DNA of 40,061 bases from Deltaproteobacteria bacterium (GCA_029938605.1 JAOZUO010000024.1:1-40061); one strand, 5' to 3'. Counted from the stretch's first letter, positions 8,601 through 17,289 are shown. The notes: generated by a model from the letters alone, not told the origin. Translations and numbers: made by a program.

Positions 8601-9698
8601 GAGGGACAACCCTGCGGAGACGCCACGGGCGTGTGCGAGCCGGGCCTTACCCAGTGTGTGGGTGGCGGGCTCATCTGTGATGGCGGCGTGCAGCCCACCG
8701 AGGAGGTGTGCGACGGCTTGGACAACGACTGTGACGGCGTCCCGGACGACGCGGCTGAGTGCCCGCCGGACTTCTGGTGCGTGCAGGCCGACTGTCGGCC
8801 TGAGTGCGATCCCACCTCGGAGTTCCCCTGCCCGGGCACCCTGGTGTGCGTAGAGGTAGAGGTGGGTAGCGGTCAGGTGGAGCACGTCTGCCTCCCGGAC
8901 ACCGGTGGAGAATGCGGTGGAGTGACTTGTCCCGACGGCTGGATTTGCGAGAGTGATGTCTGTGTGGATCCCTGCGATCCCAACCCTTGCGAGGCCTGGG
9001 AGGACTGCATCATCGGCGCTTGCGTGGACAACAGTTGCACCGGCCTCGGGCAGACTTGTCCCGACGACGAGTTCTGCATCAACCACGACTGCGTGGCTGA
9101 TCCCTGCGACGGCGACGACTGTGACCCCAGCGAGTACTGTGTGCGAGACTGCGATGCGGTCGGCTGCGACTACCGCTGCGAGCCCCTGTGCGACTGCCGG
9201 GGCGACGAGACCTGTGACGACAACGGAAACTGCGTACCCGATCCGTGTTTCGGTGTGGAGTGCGACCTGGGCCAGATCTGCGAACCGGAATCGGGCGCGT
9301 GCATCGACGACGTTTGCGCGGCAGTGTTTTGTGGCACGGGGGAGACCTGCTTCGAAGGCGAGTGTTTGCCCGATCCCTGTGGTCTGGTGGAGTGTCCGCT
9401 CTTCTTCGTGTGCGAGGTCCGCTCCGGGACCGACGGCCAGGGAGACGCTACGGCTGTGCCAATTTGTATCGGGGATGACGCCTTTTGGACCCCAACGGGA
9501 GATTTCGCGCAGCTGTTGGCTACCGGCGACGGAGGTTGCCAGTGTCGAGCCGGTTCCGGACCGGCGGGGTTGCCCGAGGTGTTGTTGCTGCTGGCGGCAC
9601 TGGGACTGTGGTGGAGGCGGCGACGTGTGGGGGCGTCAGGTCCCACAACCCGGAAGTCTATTTGGGAACGTGGAAATGACCGGGAGGTGGTCCCATGA
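5682..9698 (+). CDS. Giant secreted MopE-repeat protein with DUF4114-like domain and MYXO-CTERM anchor
   Basis: 1338 residues from ATG 5682, chosen over the in-frame GTG 5643 because GAGGAG lies 8 nt upstream and a signal peptide (MFRRLVLAGLLLPVLVVLL) starts there. Residues about 75-230 resemble DUF4114 (GFYLITPED, YFAFEDLFRGGDNDFTDM). Then come 14 modules with the core E-V-C-D-G-x-D-N-D-C-D-G-x-x-D-E (residues about 234-1010), the putative metal-binding MopE-type motif. A Cys-rich EGF-like segment follows, and from about residue 1284 GGCQCRAGSG, a hydrophobic helix and WRRRR, a MYXO-CTERM-type sorting tail processed by myxosortases in Myxococcota. An outer-surface, disulfide-rich, cation-binding protein is likely; the ligand (Ca, Cu or other) is not proven. 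It overlaps the next gene as ATGA. Confidence 0.88.
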   Translation: MFRRLVLAGLLLPVLVVLLSIPTPESWGVVSQIDGTIVPTTGSLQIELTSHEGDPTTDPSALDAIVDAETFPQIYLPPDYGSGQVVTFTDIQEQAGFENTFGWYNVGDTSRLFKIFECADEPDTAVIVDFDLESDLGNWDGGFIGFYLITPEDNPSPTNCGDFFPANLFGHIYYTESELNGDGDYVHNLVYSSKKDANRFYFAFEDLFRGGDNDFTDMTIKIEGLTPPCVPEAEVCDGLDNDCDGDVDEDPVDAGGQCGSDVGTCEFGAFQCVGGALQCQGGVGVAPEVCDGLDNDCDGTDDNNLTDEGQVCGTNDGECVTGLTVCVSGTLQCQGEIGPSVEVCDGLDNDCDISIDENLGQTTCGLGICLNTIANCISGVPQICDPYQGQVAETCNGDDDDCDGIIDGLVRDCYTLGTGCSWVMGSWVCNGICTTGLEECPVGGTGTWGACLNQQGAGVEVCDGLDNDCDSLTDEDLTITCYPMGYGPATGCTAPGVCEGICSEGTRSCVAGSYGACNSAVTPAAEVCDGTDNDCDGAVDEGLTQGCQVTNLFGTCTGVETCSGGGWQACSAATPAAEICNGNDDDCDGAVDEGLTQACYTGLGGTEGVGACQGGTATCTAGVWSTTCSGEIVPTTEVCDGVDNDCDGFTDEAPGGGPMTQACYSGPALTNGVGICTGGTRTCTGGAWSTCVGEVVPTSEQCNGLDDDCDTETDEGLGQTTCGLGVCQQTVDNCENGAPQTCDPYLGATTEECDGVDNDCDGVIDGLARNCYEFGPGCTETTPGVYTCQGTCSSGLQVCPVGGVGDWGDCLYDVGPGPEVCDGLDNDCDGGSDEDANGAPLSQECYPPGSGSSTGCTYDVSTLTWSCLGVCTAGDRECVGGVWGTCSGHVTPTVEVCDGSDNDCDGDVDEEQDIPGLNQPCGTALGRCTPGVLRCIDSTEICEGGDGPFPGTCNGEDDDCDGEIDEPDEVSAEEGQPCGDATGVCEPGLTQCVGGGLICDGGVQPTEEVCDGLDNDCDGVPDDAAECPPDFWCVQADCRPECDPTSEFPCPGTLVCVEVEVGSGQVEHVCLPDTGGECGGVTCPDGWICESDVCVDPCDPNPCEAWEDCIIGACVDNSCTGLGQTCPDDEFCINHDCVADPCDGDDCDPSEYCVRDCDAVGCDYRCEPLCDCRGDETCDDNGNCVPDPCFGVECDLGQICEPESGACIDDVCAAVFCGTGETCFEGECLPDPCGLVECPLFFVCEVRSGTDGQGDATAVPICIGDDAFWTPTGDFAQLLATGDGGCQCRAGSGPAGLPEVLLLLAALGLWWRRRRVGASGPTTRKSIWERGNDREVVP
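6751..8167 (+). repeat. Duplicated two-module super-unit within the MopE-repeat protein
   Basis: A block of about 340 bp beginning at 6751 (modules 3-4: LGQTTCGLGIC, DPYQG, CNGDDDDCDGIIDGL, CPVGG) recurs beginning about 7825 (modules 9-10: LGQTTCGLGVC, DPYLG, CDGVDNDCDGVIDGL, CPVGG), offset by about 1074 bp. Modules between them lack these signatures, which points to block duplication instead of single-module expansion. Confidence 0.7.
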
Positions 9699-12600
9699 CC
9701 CGTCTCGGGCTGCGTGTGTTCGTATTGCTTTTGGGCCTCGGCTCGGGACTGGGATTGCTGGGGTTCTCTGGCTGTAAGCTCGACCCCTACGACATCGGTG
9801 ATCCCGGGGGCTGGAACCGGAACGCGACGGTGGACGCGGAGGTGGACGACGACGTGGAGGTCACTCCCGATGCCTGCGTGGGCACCGAGGAGGTCTGCGA
9901 CGGGGAGGACAACGACTGCGACGGGGTGGCCGACAACGGCTTTGACCTGGCTACTGACGCGTACAACTGCGGCGGGTGTGGCAACATCTGCGAGTTCGAC
10001 TACGCCTTTGCCAACTGTGAGGCGAGCCAGTGCGCCATGGGCGCCTGCCTGCCGGGGCACTGGAACAACAACAACGACTCCTCTGACGGCTGTGAGTACT
10101 CCTGCCACGAGACCAACGACGGGACCGAGGTGTGCGACGGCGTGGACAACGACTGCGACGGTTCGGTCGACGAGGACTTCGATCTGCAGATCGATCCGAA
10201 CAACTGTGGCCAGTGCCACCGGGCCTGCTCCTTTTTCCAGGGGGTGGGCGCGTGCGTAAGCGGGAGCTGTGAGCTCTCGGACTGCCGTGGCGGGTTCGTG
10301 GACAAGGACGGTAACGCCAACAACGGCTGTGAGTGCATGATGGACCTGACCGAGGGCACCGTGGCGTGCGTTCAAGGTAGTCCGGGTACTTGCGACGCCA
10401 GCGAGGTGTGCGCGGACGTGTCTGGGGACGGCAGCTCCTTCTGCGCGACGATTCCCCTCGACGTGTGCGACGCGGTGGACAACGACTGCGACGGCCAGAT
10501 GGATGAGGACGCGCCCGCGCAGATGGCCGCGGGGGACTGCTACACGCACCCGGTGGGGTGCACCGAGACGTCGCAAGGCGTGTATAGCTGCGAGGGTCTG
10601 TGCACCGCGGGGCAGCCCACCTGTGTGGGCGGAGCGGTGGTGTGTGGTAGTCAGACGGGTCCGGCGGCGGAGTTGTGCGACGACCTGGACAACGACTGTA
10701 ACGGTACGGTGGACGACGGGTACGACAAGCAGATTGACCCGGCCAACTGTGGCGGCTGCGGGGTGCAGTGCTCTGCGCTGGTGCCCCACGCCCTCCCGGG
10801 GTGCGTCAACGGGGGCTGCGTGGTGCTGGCGTGTTTGCCGGGCTGGCTGGACATCAACAATGATCCCACTGACGGTTGCGAGTACGGTTGCACGCTGACC
10901 AACGGTGGCGTGGAGGCCTGCGGGGACGGGATAGACAACGACTGCGACGGAGAGACCGACGAGGGGTTCGACTTCTCCACTGATCCGGTGAACTGCGGTG
11001 GCTGCTCCATCGACTGCAACACCAATACGCCCTTTGGGACGACGGTGACCGGGTGCGTTTCGAGCGCGTGCGTGTACGCCTGTCAGGTGGGTTTCTACGA
11101 TCTGAACGGGGACCTGTCCCAGGGCCAGGCGGGCAACGGGTGCGAGTACAGTTGCGCGCTGACCAACAGCGGGGTGGAGATCTGCGACGACCTGGACAAC
11201 GACTGCGACGGTGTGGTGGACGACGGCGTGGATAAGCAGACCGATCCATCGCACTGCGGGAGCTGCGGGTACGTGTGCGCGGCCCACGCCGGGACAAGCT
11301 CGGTGGTGACCGGTTGCGCCAACGGCGTGTGCCAGTACGCCTGTGACACCGGGGCCACGGATCTGAACGGCGACGTCTCGGTGGGCGACGCCGGAGACGG
11401 TTGCGAGTACCCCTGTGGGGTGACCAACAACGGGGTGGAGATCTGCGATGGTCTGGACAACGACTGCGACGGGCTCACCGACGAGGACGTTGGTGGCGGC
11501 GCGCTGAGCGAGTCCTGCTACAGCGGCCCGAACGGCACTGACGGCGTTGGGCCCTGCCATGCGGGCACCCGGACCTGTACGGGTAGTGCGTGGAGCGCTT
11601 GCGCGGGCGAGGTGACGCCCCAGGTCGAGCAGTGTGACGGAGCGGACAATGACTGTGATGGCGCCACCGACGAGGAGGTCGGTGGCGGTCCCTTGAGCCA
11701 GTCTTGCTATACGGGGCCTGCGTCCACCGAAGGCGTGGGGGCCTGCGTAGCTGGTGCCCAGATCTGCACGAGCGGCGTTTGGGGTGCCTGCCTTGGCGAA
11801 ACCACGCCGGCGGGAGAGGCTTGCGATTCCGTGGATAACGACTGCGATGGCCCGGTGGATGAGGACTTCAACGTGACTACGGATCTGGCCAACTGCGGCA
11901 GCTGCGGCTACTCCTGCGTGGCCCACGCCGGGGCGGGCTCCCTGGCCACGGGCTGTGTGACCAGTGTCTGCCAGTTCGTCTGCCAGCCCAACCACTACGA
12001 TCTCGATACGGACGTATCAAGCGGGGACTCAGGGACCGGGTGCGAGTACCCCTGCATCCCGTCCAATGGTGGCGTGGAGCAGTGCGGAGACGCGGTGGAC
12101 AATGACTGTGATGGCCTGGTCGACGAGGGCTTCGACTTTTCCTCTGACGTGAACAACTGCGGATCCTGTGGGTACCGCTGCGTTGACGTTGCGCCCCTGA
12201 ACGCCGCGCCTACCGCTTGCGTGGCCTCCACCTGCCAGTGGGCCTGCGTGGGCAATTTCCACGACCTGGACGGAGATCTGGCCCTCGGCCAGGCGGGCAA
12301 TGGCTGTGAGTACGGCTGCACCGCCACCGGCGGCGAGCTTTGCGATGGGGTGGATAACGACTGCAACGGCGTCGCGGACGACAGTCCCACAGATGTTGGG
12401 GACCAGTGTGGGGTCACCAACTTAGGCCCCTGCGCGTACGGGTCCACGGTCTGTGTCGGCGGCGTGTTGGGGTGCGTGGGCAATATCGATCCTGAGGTCG
12501 AGGTGTGCGACTCCATCGACAACGACTGCGACGGCTTCGTGGATCTGCCCTCCTGCATCGTGGCCAACGCCTCGGACACCCGCCTGGACACGGCGAGCAC

Positions 12601-13897
12601 CCCCGGCCAGTACAACTCCATCCAGGTGGACATGGTTTCTCAGGGCGATCGGATTCATGTGGTTTGGCTCGACGCCCGTGGCACTGCCGACATCCGCCAC
12701 AACTGCTCCGCCGATGGCGGCGCCACCTGGAGCGGCGACATCGTCATCGACAACGACGGCAACGACGCGGTCAAGCCCCGGGTGCTGCTGGATCCCGACG
12801 GCTCGGGCCGGGTGTATGTGGCCTATGAGAAGTTCTCGGGCAACGACCGGGACATCTTTGTGCGGCGGTCTGCGGGGTGTGGCAACGGTTTTGACGGGGC
12901 AGTGAGGTTGGACTCGGGCAACGTGGACTCGCTGAATATCGACCTGGCCGCCGATGGCAATGGAAATGTAGCGGTGGTCTGGGAGGACTTCGTAGAGGGC
13001 GCCGGCGCCACGGACTCGTACCGCAATATCTACCTGGCCAGCTCCAGTAATTACGGCGCCGGATGGAATGGCGACGTCAGGGTGAACCAGGCACCGGCGC
13101 TTGTTGCGGACGCCTACGCCACGGTAGCGCGGGTGGCCTTTGGCGCCTTCGCGCGGATTCTGGTGGTATGGGTGGATCAGCGGGATGGCGCTGGGGACAT
13201 CTACGTGAATCGCAGCGACGATCTCGGCGCGAGCTGGCTCGCCGGGGATATGCGTTTGGATACTGACACCGCTGGCGCCGGCGCGTCCAAGTTCCCGCGC
13301 ATCGTCGCCGACGGTCTGGGGGGCGTCTTCGTGGCGTGGCAGGATCTGCGCAGCCAGGTAAGCTCGGACATCTACTACAGCTATTCAGACGATGACGGTG
13401 AAACCTGGCTTGGCTCGGATCTGTGGCTGGATAACGAGGGCGCAGTGCACGACTCCTACGAGCCCCGGTTGGTGCTGGGGCGGCCAGGGTACGTGCATGT
13501 GGCCTGGAGAGACTTCCGTGAGGGGCTGCCACGCATTCGGGTGGCCTCCTCGGCGGACAGCGGAGTCAGCTACGCGCCGAGCGTCATCGCCTCCACCATC
13601 GACACCTATGTGTATAAGCCGCAGCTCGCCTCTGATGGTCTGGGTACGGTCCTGGTGGCCTTCGCCGCCGACGATCCGGGGACCGGGCTCAGGGATGTCT
13701 ACGTGAACTACTCCTTGGACGACGGACTCCACTTCCAGCCCGCGGATGTGCGCCTGGATACGGGCACGGCGGCCGGCGTCGCCGACTCCTTTACGGTGGG
13801 CTTGGGCGCTGGCTCGGGGGGGTCGGCCAACGTGGTGTGGGTGGACACCCGCACGGGCGGAATCAACGGCGATATCTACTTCAACTTCGCGGACTAG
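9695..13897 (+). CDS. Giant MopE-repeat lipoprotein with C-terminal Asp-box beta-propeller
   Basis: 1400 residues. The N-terminus has a hydrophobic signal ending LLGFSGC27, a plausible lipobox with an untypical Phe at -3. Residues about 65-950 hold 12 CDGxDNDCDG-type modules, interleaved with segments such as CGGCG and GCEYSC and recurring D-x-N-x-D-x-x-x-G-x-GCEY motifs. From about residue 958 the protein changes to at least six Asp-box/BNR-like repeats (SADGGATW, SDDLGASW, SDDDGETW, SADSGVSY, SLDDGLHF), each with V-x-V-x-W-x-D-x-R strands, which predicts a sialidase-type beta-propeller. No sialidase catalytic set is evident, so a binding function is more likely. The start overlaps the previous stop (ATGA), so the two proteins are probably made together and may form one surface assembly. 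Confidence 0.87.
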   Translation: MTRLGLRVFVLLLGLGSGLGLLGFSGCKLDPYDIGDPGGWNRNATVDAEVDDDVEVTPDACVGTEEVCDGEDNDCDGVADNGFDLATDAYNCGGCGNICEFDYAFANCEASQCAMGACLPGHWNNNNDSSDGCEYSCHETNDGTEVCDGVDNDCDGSVDEDFDLQIDPNNCGQCHRACSFFQGVGACVSGSCELSDCRGGFVDKDGNANNGCECMMDLTEGTVACVQGSPGTCDASEVCADVSGDGSSFCATIPLDVCDAVDNDCDGQMDEDAPAQMAAGDCYTHPVGCTETSQGVYSCEGLCTAGQPTCVGGAVVCGSQTGPAAELCDDLDNDCNGTVDDGYDKQIDPANCGGCGVQCSALVPHALPGCVNGGCVVLACLPGWLDINNDPTDGCEYGCTLTNGGVEACGDGIDNDCDGETDEGFDFSTDPVNCGGCSIDCNTNTPFGTTVTGCVSSACVYACQVGFYDLNGDLSQGQAGNGCEYSCALTNSGVEICDDLDNDCDGVVDDGVDKQTDPSHCGSCGYVCAAHAGTSSVVTGCANGVCQYACDTGATDLNGDVSVGDAGDGCEYPCGVTNNGVEICDGLDNDCDGLTDEDVGGGALSESCYSGPNGTDGVGPCHAGTRTCTGSAWSACAGEVTPQVEQCDGADNDCDGATDEEVGGGPLSQSCYTGPASTEGVGACVAGAQICTSGVWGACLGETTPAGEACDSVDNDCDGPVDEDFNVTTDLANCGSCGYSCVAHAGAGSLATGCVTSVCQFVCQPNHYDLDTDVSSGDSGTGCEYPCIPSNGGVEQCGDAVDNDCDGLVDEGFDFSSDVNNCGSCGYRCVDVAPLNAAPTACVASTCQWACVGNFHDLDGDLALGQAGNGCEYGCTATGGELCDGVDNDCNGVADDSPTDVGDQCGVTNLGPCAYGSTVCVGGVLGCVGNIDPEVEVCDSIDNDCDGFVDLPSCIVANASDTRLDTASTPGQYNSIQVDMVSQGDRIHVVWLDARGTADIRHNCSADGGATWSGDIVIDNDGNDAVKPRVLLDPDGSGRVYVAYEKFSGNDRDIFVRRSAGCGNGFDGAVRLDSGNVDSLNIDLAADGNGNVAVVWEDFVEGAGATDSYRNIYLASSSNYGAGWNGDVRVNQAPALVADAYATVARVAFGAFARILVVWVDQRDGAGDIYVNRSDDLGASWLAGDMRLDTDTAGAGASKFPRIVADGLGGVFVAWQDLRSQVSSDIYYSYSDDDGETWLGSDLWLDNEGAVHDSYEPRLVLGRPGYVHVAWRDFREGLPRIRVASSADSGVSYAPSVIASTIDTYVYKPQLASDGLGTVLVAFAADDPGTGLRDVYVNYSLDDGLHFQPADVRLDTGTAAGVADSFTVGLGAGSGGSANVVWVDTRTGGINGDIYFNFAD

Positions 13898-13907
13898 TCG
13901 GCCCTTT

Positions 13908-13939
13908 GGCCCCGCTCAGTAATTGCTGATCGGGCCTTT
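13908..13939. terminator. Convergent terminator between the MopE operon and the cyclase
   Basis: GGCCCCGCTCAG (13908-13919) pairs imperfectly with CTGATCGGGCC (13926-13936) around a 6-nt loop and is followed by TTT. It sits in the 44-bp gap between two converging genes and may serve both strands. Confidence 0.5.
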
Positions 13940-13941
13940 AA

Positions 13942-14820
13942 CTACCCGCGGCAGCGATTGCGGCCGGCGTCCTTGGCGGCGTAGAGGTACTCGTCCGCCA
14001 CGCGGATGAGATCCTCTACGTGTTGGAGCTCGGGGTTCACCGTGGAGACTCCGATGGAGATGGTGATGGGGATGTCGGTGTTTTCGAAGGTGAACCTGGT
14101 GCGCTCCACCAGCCGCCGGATCTTTTCGGCGAAGACCAGGGAGTGGGCGTTGTCGATCTCCGGCAGGATGATGGAGAACTCTTCGCCTCCGTATCGTGCC
14201 AGCACGTCCTCGCGCCGGATGCGGGTCTTGATCACCTCCGCCAGGCGTTTGAGCACGTAGTCTCCGGCCAGGTGGCCGTAGGTGTCGTTGACGTCTTTAA
14301 ACTTGTCGAGATCGAACATGATCAGCGACAGCGCGCGATCGTAGCGGAGGGCGCGGCTGAGCTCGCGCTCCAGGGTCTCCATGAAGTACCGCTTGTTGAA
14401 GATCTGGGTCAGGCCGTCGACCGTGGTGAGGCGATAGATCTCCTCGTGGTAGGAGTGCTCGATGTTGCCCCCCGACAAAAACTTCAGGATGGTGCGGCCG
14501 ATCTTGATCAGGTCCCCGTCCCGGAGGATCCACTCCTCCACGGGCTGGTCGTTGACATAGGAGCCATTGGTGGAGCCCAGGTCGCGGATGAGCAGCCGCT
14601 TGCCGGAGTTGACAATCTTGGCGTGGTTTCGGCTGACCGACTCCTGGTCGATCTGGATGTCACACTTGGAGCTGCGGCCGATGATCAGCGACGGCGTGTC
14701 CAGGTTGTATTTCTTGCCCAGGTCGTGGCCGTAGATCACCACTACGCAAGCCTCTTTTGCTTCGGGCTTTGCGGTCAGGTTGTGGATGACGGTGACGACC
14801 GTCTTGTTCTTCTGGCTCAC
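13942..14820 (-). CDS. FHA-GGDEF diguanylate cyclase
   Basis: 292 residues, soluble. An FHA domain covers about 24-115 with IIGRSS (46-51), SVSRNHA (61-67) and [10 protein letters not shown] (81-90), the residues used to read phospho-threonine peptides. A GGDEF domain follows with [14 protein letters not shown] and the active-site GGEEF at 211-215. The inhibitory c-di-GMP I-site RxxD (R202, D205) is present five residues before GGEEF, so product inhibition is expected. Role: c-di-GMP synthesis gated by binding to a phosphoprotein. The gene begins 42 bp after a membrane sensor gene on the same strand, which may be its input, though the sensor has no visible output domain. Confidence 0.93.
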   Translation of the reverse strand: MSQKNKTVVTVIHNLTAKPEAKEACVVVIYGHDLGKKYNLDTPSLIIGRSSKCDIQIDQESVSRNHAKIVNSGKRLLIRDLGSTNGSYVNDQPVEEWILRDGDLIKIGRTILKFLSGGNIEHSYHEEIYRLTTVDGLTQIFNKRYFMETLERELSRALRYDRALSLIMFDLDKFKDVNDTYGHLAGDYVLKRLAEVIKTRIRREDVLARYGGEEFSIILPEIDNAHSLVFAEKIRRLVERTRFTFENTDIPITISIGVSTVNPELQHVEDLIRVADEYLYAAKDAGRNRCRG

Positions 14821-14862
14821 GGCGGAAAGCAGGGCGTTGTTGGTCCGTTTAATAAATCCATA

Positions 14863-15657
14863 TCAGCGGCGTCTGTCAAGAACTCGCAGAACTCTAAGTC
14901 CGACCGAGAGCAGGGACAGAGCCAGGGCCAAGGCCAAGGCTAGCACCGATGACCAGGAGCGCCCGGTCTTTTTTCCGATCACGGTGACGGAGAACTGCCC
15001 GGAACGAAAGGTGGTTCCTCCAGTTAAGGCGGGTCCCCGACAGGGGAACACCAACCCGCCTTGACCATCGGTCACGTGGATGGCGAGGCCGCCGGCGGCC
15101 AGGTTCCGCAGGAGCCGGCGGGGACCTCGCAGAGAAACCGAGGCGCCCACATAGCCCTGACGGGTCCCATCGGTCCGGCGGATGGGGGCGGCGAGCTCGA
15201 GGCGTTCCACTGTGCCCGCTCGGATCTGGGAGGCCACCACCAGGTCAGTGGATCGCAGTGAGTCCCGGCGACCGAGGACGGAGTCCAGGCTTCCAGAAGG
15301 CAGTCCTTCCTGGCCGGGAGGCCGGTCCGTGTCGTATCCGGCCACCAGCCGACCGGCGCCGTCGGCTACCAGCAGCTTGCGGAGACTCAGGTGGCGGGTG
15401 GCGGCCCCGCGCAGGGAATCGAGCACGGCAGGCGCCGGCAAGGTCTCCCACTGGCTGAAGCGCTCGGCCAACTCCACCAACACGGCGGCATGGGCGGCCA
15501 GGAAGCCGTCGAGCTGGGCGGCGATGACACGCGCCACGGCCTGGTCCGTGGACCGGTCGCGATCTCGGGCCCGGGCCCGAGGCGCAAAGGCGACCCATAG
15601 CAGTGCCAGGGGGAGGGCCCCGTAAGCCAGCCAGGTCAGTGCTCGACGCCAGCGCAT
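14863..15657 (-). CDS. Membrane sensor with Cache-like periplasmic domain and no output domain
   Basis: 264 residues from the ATG at 15657; a TTG three codons upstream (15666) is an alternative. One transmembrane helix near the N-terminus (ALTWLAYGALPLALLWVAF) and one near the C-terminus (VLALALALALSLLSVGL) enclose about 200 periplasmic residues. That segment starts with a long helix (QAVARVIAAQLDGFLAAHAAVLVELAERF) and continues with strands such as KLLVADGAGRLVAG and LAAPIRRTDGTRQGYVGASVSL, the layout of dCache-type sensors. Only a short basic tail (LRVLRVLDRRR) follows the second helix. It lies directly upstream of the FHA-GGDEF gene, so a two-protein signalling unit is suggested. The Cache assignment is by pattern, not alignment. 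Confidence 0.7.
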   Translation of the reverse strand: MRWRRALTWLAYGALPLALLWVAFAPRARARDRDRSTDQAVARVIAAQLDGFLAAHAAVLVELAERFSQWETLPAPAVLDSLRGAATRHLSLRKLLVADGAGRLVAGYDTDRPPGQEGLPSGSLDSVLGRRDSLRSTDLVVASQIRAGTVERLELAAPIRRTDGTRQGYVGASVSLRGPRRLLRNLAAGGLAIHVTDGQGGLVFPCRGPALTGGTTFRSGQFSVTVIGKKTGRSWSSVLALALALALSLLSVGLRVLRVLDRRR

Positions 15658-15798
15658 GGGTCTCAAGATACTGCGGATTCGGGAAATCAGATAATTAAAC
15701 CTAAGGGCACTGTCCTATGGGCTGTGTTTTGTGTCCTGCCGGCCGTTTTTCGTTGGGCATTTTGCGTTCAGGGCGTCTTTGGAACAGTGTCGGTTTTT

Positions 15799-15827
15799 TT
15801 GCCACCTTTAATCACATGTAGTATATT
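15799..15827 (+). promoter_or_regulatory. Strong sigma70-like promoter, apparently leaderless
   Basis: TTGCCA (15799-15804), a 17-nt spacer and TATATT (15822-15827). Expected transcription start is about 15833-15836, at or just before the ATG at 15837. No Shine-Dalgarno precedes that ATG, so the transpeptidase mRNA is probably leaderless. Confidence 0.65.
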
Positions 15828-15836
15828 GTAGTCACG

Positions 15837-17186
15837 ATGGCACAAGATGTTGATATAAAAAGTGTTTTTATTGGTCGCCGAGCAGCGGTGGTTCTCTTTC
15901 TTGGAGGATTTACTGTACTTCTCGGGGTGGTGGCCGTACAGCAGCGCATGCGTAGCGCGTCCCAACCCGTGCGAAGTGGTCCGAGCGCGGTGGGCGTGGT
16001 GCAAATCGGAGCGCCCACCGAGCAGGTGCGTCAGTTTCGCTGGGCGGGTGAGGTCTCCCTGCGCCGGACCGTGCTGGAGGAAGGTCGGCTGTGGCAGACC
16101 ATGGCCGACGGCACCCGGATCCGGTTGACCCTGGAGCCCGAGCTGCAGCAGACCGCCGATCGGCTCCTGCGGCGGTATCAGCTCCCCTACGCCAGCATCG
16201 TGATGATCTCTGTGCGCACAGGGCGTGTCCTGGCCATGGCCGGGTACTCCAAGGCGGACCCTGGCTTGACGCCCCGACGGCTTGCCCTCCAGGCCTGGGC
16301 TCCGGCCGCCTCCGTGTTCAAGCTCGTTACCGCCGCGGCGCTCATCGAGCGCAACAAGGCGCGTCCCATGACGCGGGTTTGCTACCACGGCGGTCTTCGT
16401 CGCCTCACCGCCGCCAACCTGTCGGACGACCCGAAGAAGGACACCACCTGTCACACCCTGGCTGATGCCGTGGGCATGTCTTTGAACCCGGTGGTGGGAA
16501 AGTTGGCGCGCAAGCGGCTGTCCAGAAACGAGCTGCTGGATACGGCCAACCGGTTTGGTTGGAATGCCGCCATCGACTTCGACCTGGGCGTGCGACCTTC
16601 CCTGGCGTCCATTCCCGATGAGGAGATCCCCCGGGCGCGGGTGGCCGCGGGCTTCTGGCAGACCACCCTGAGCCCTCTGCACGGCGCCCTGGTGGCCCAG
16701 TCCCTCGCCAACGGAGGCGTGATGGTGCGGCCCCGGCTCGTGGACGAGATCCGACGCCCGGACGGACGCAAGGTCACCCTCCCCGAGCGGTGGCGCAAGC
16801 AGGTGGTGACGCCGTATACGGCCAAGGTGGTGGGGCGCATGATGGTACTCACCACCACCGTGGGGACGGCTCGGGACGGGTTCTACGACAGCCGCGGGCG
16901 CGCCTACCTCCCCACGGTGAAGGTGGCGGCCAAGACCGGCTCCCTCTCCCGCAAGAGCCCCCGCCTCGATTACAACTGGCTGGTGGGCTTCGCCCCGTTC
17001 GATCGTCCCCAGGTGGCCTTTGCCATCCTGCTGGGCAATACCCCCCGCTGGCGCACCAAGCCGCATTTCCTGGCCCGGCAGCTTCTGCAGGCGGTGTTTG
17101 CCCGACGAAAGCAGAATCGACCACGGGCCCAACCGTCGGCCCGGTCCCGTCCCCGACGCCCTCGGACTGGCTCCCCTGTGATCTGA
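15837..17186 (+). CDS. Penicillin-binding protein, transpeptidase domain
   Basis: 449 residues. One N-terminal membrane anchor (VVLFLGGFTVLLGVVAV, about 18-34) puts the enzyme in the periplasm. The three acyl-serine transferase motifs are intact: S159-V-F-K162, S215-L-N217 and K366-T-G368. At this length it has a transpeptidase domain preceded by only about 100 residues, so it lacks the large pedestal of classical class B PBPs and any glycosyltransferase. The C-terminal 30 residues are Arg/Pro-rich and disordered. Role: D,D-transpeptidation (cross-linking) of peptidoglycan, or a related acyl transfer. The gene stands alone with its own promoter, and no shape or division gene adjoins it, so the exact process is open. 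Confidence 0.9.
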   Translation: MAQDVDIKSVFIGRRAAVVLFLGGFTVLLGVVAVQQRMRSASQPVRSGPSAVGVVQIGAPTEQVRQFRWAGEVSLRRTVLEEGRLWQTMADGTRIRLTLEPELQQTADRLLRRYQLPYASIVMISVRTGRVLAMAGYSKADPGLTPRRLALQAWAPAASVFKLVTAAALIERNKARPMTRVCYHGGLRRLTAANLSDDPKKDTTCHTLADAVGMSLNPVVGKLARKRLSRNELLDTANRFGWNAAIDFDLGVRPSLASIPDEEIPRARVAAGFWQTTLSPLHGALVAQSLANGGVMVRPRLVDEIRRPDGRKVTLPERWRKQVVTPYTAKVVGRMMVLTTTVGTARDGFYDSRGRAYLPTVKVAAKTGSLSRKSPRLDYNWLVGFAPFDRPQVAFAILLGNTPRWRTKPHFLARQLLQAVFARRKQNRPRAQPSARSRPRRPRTGSPVI

Positions 17187-17289
17187 TCCTGAGAGGCTCA
17201 ATTTTTCCCTGTCTGTTTATCCGCGCCAGCCGCCTTAGTTGGGGTATACCTTAGCGCTTGGCGAAGTGTTATTGCGTAGGAGGTCCCTG

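Noticed and set aside
9170..11995. A 941-codon open frame on the minus strand across the two MopE-repeat genes
   Set aside because: It is the antisense of a periodic high-GC coding repeat; its translation is low-complexity Val/Ala/His/Gly with no family look, and the plus strand carries clear domains.
9695..13897. Sialidase function for the Asp-box propeller protein
   Set aside because: Asp-boxes are structural; the Arg triad and Tyr/Glu catalytic pair of sialidases were not recognised.
17190..17206. TGAG-agg-CTCA followed by ATTTTT after the transpeptidase gene
   Set aside because: A 4-bp stem is too short for an intrinsic terminator call, though the T-run is suggestive.
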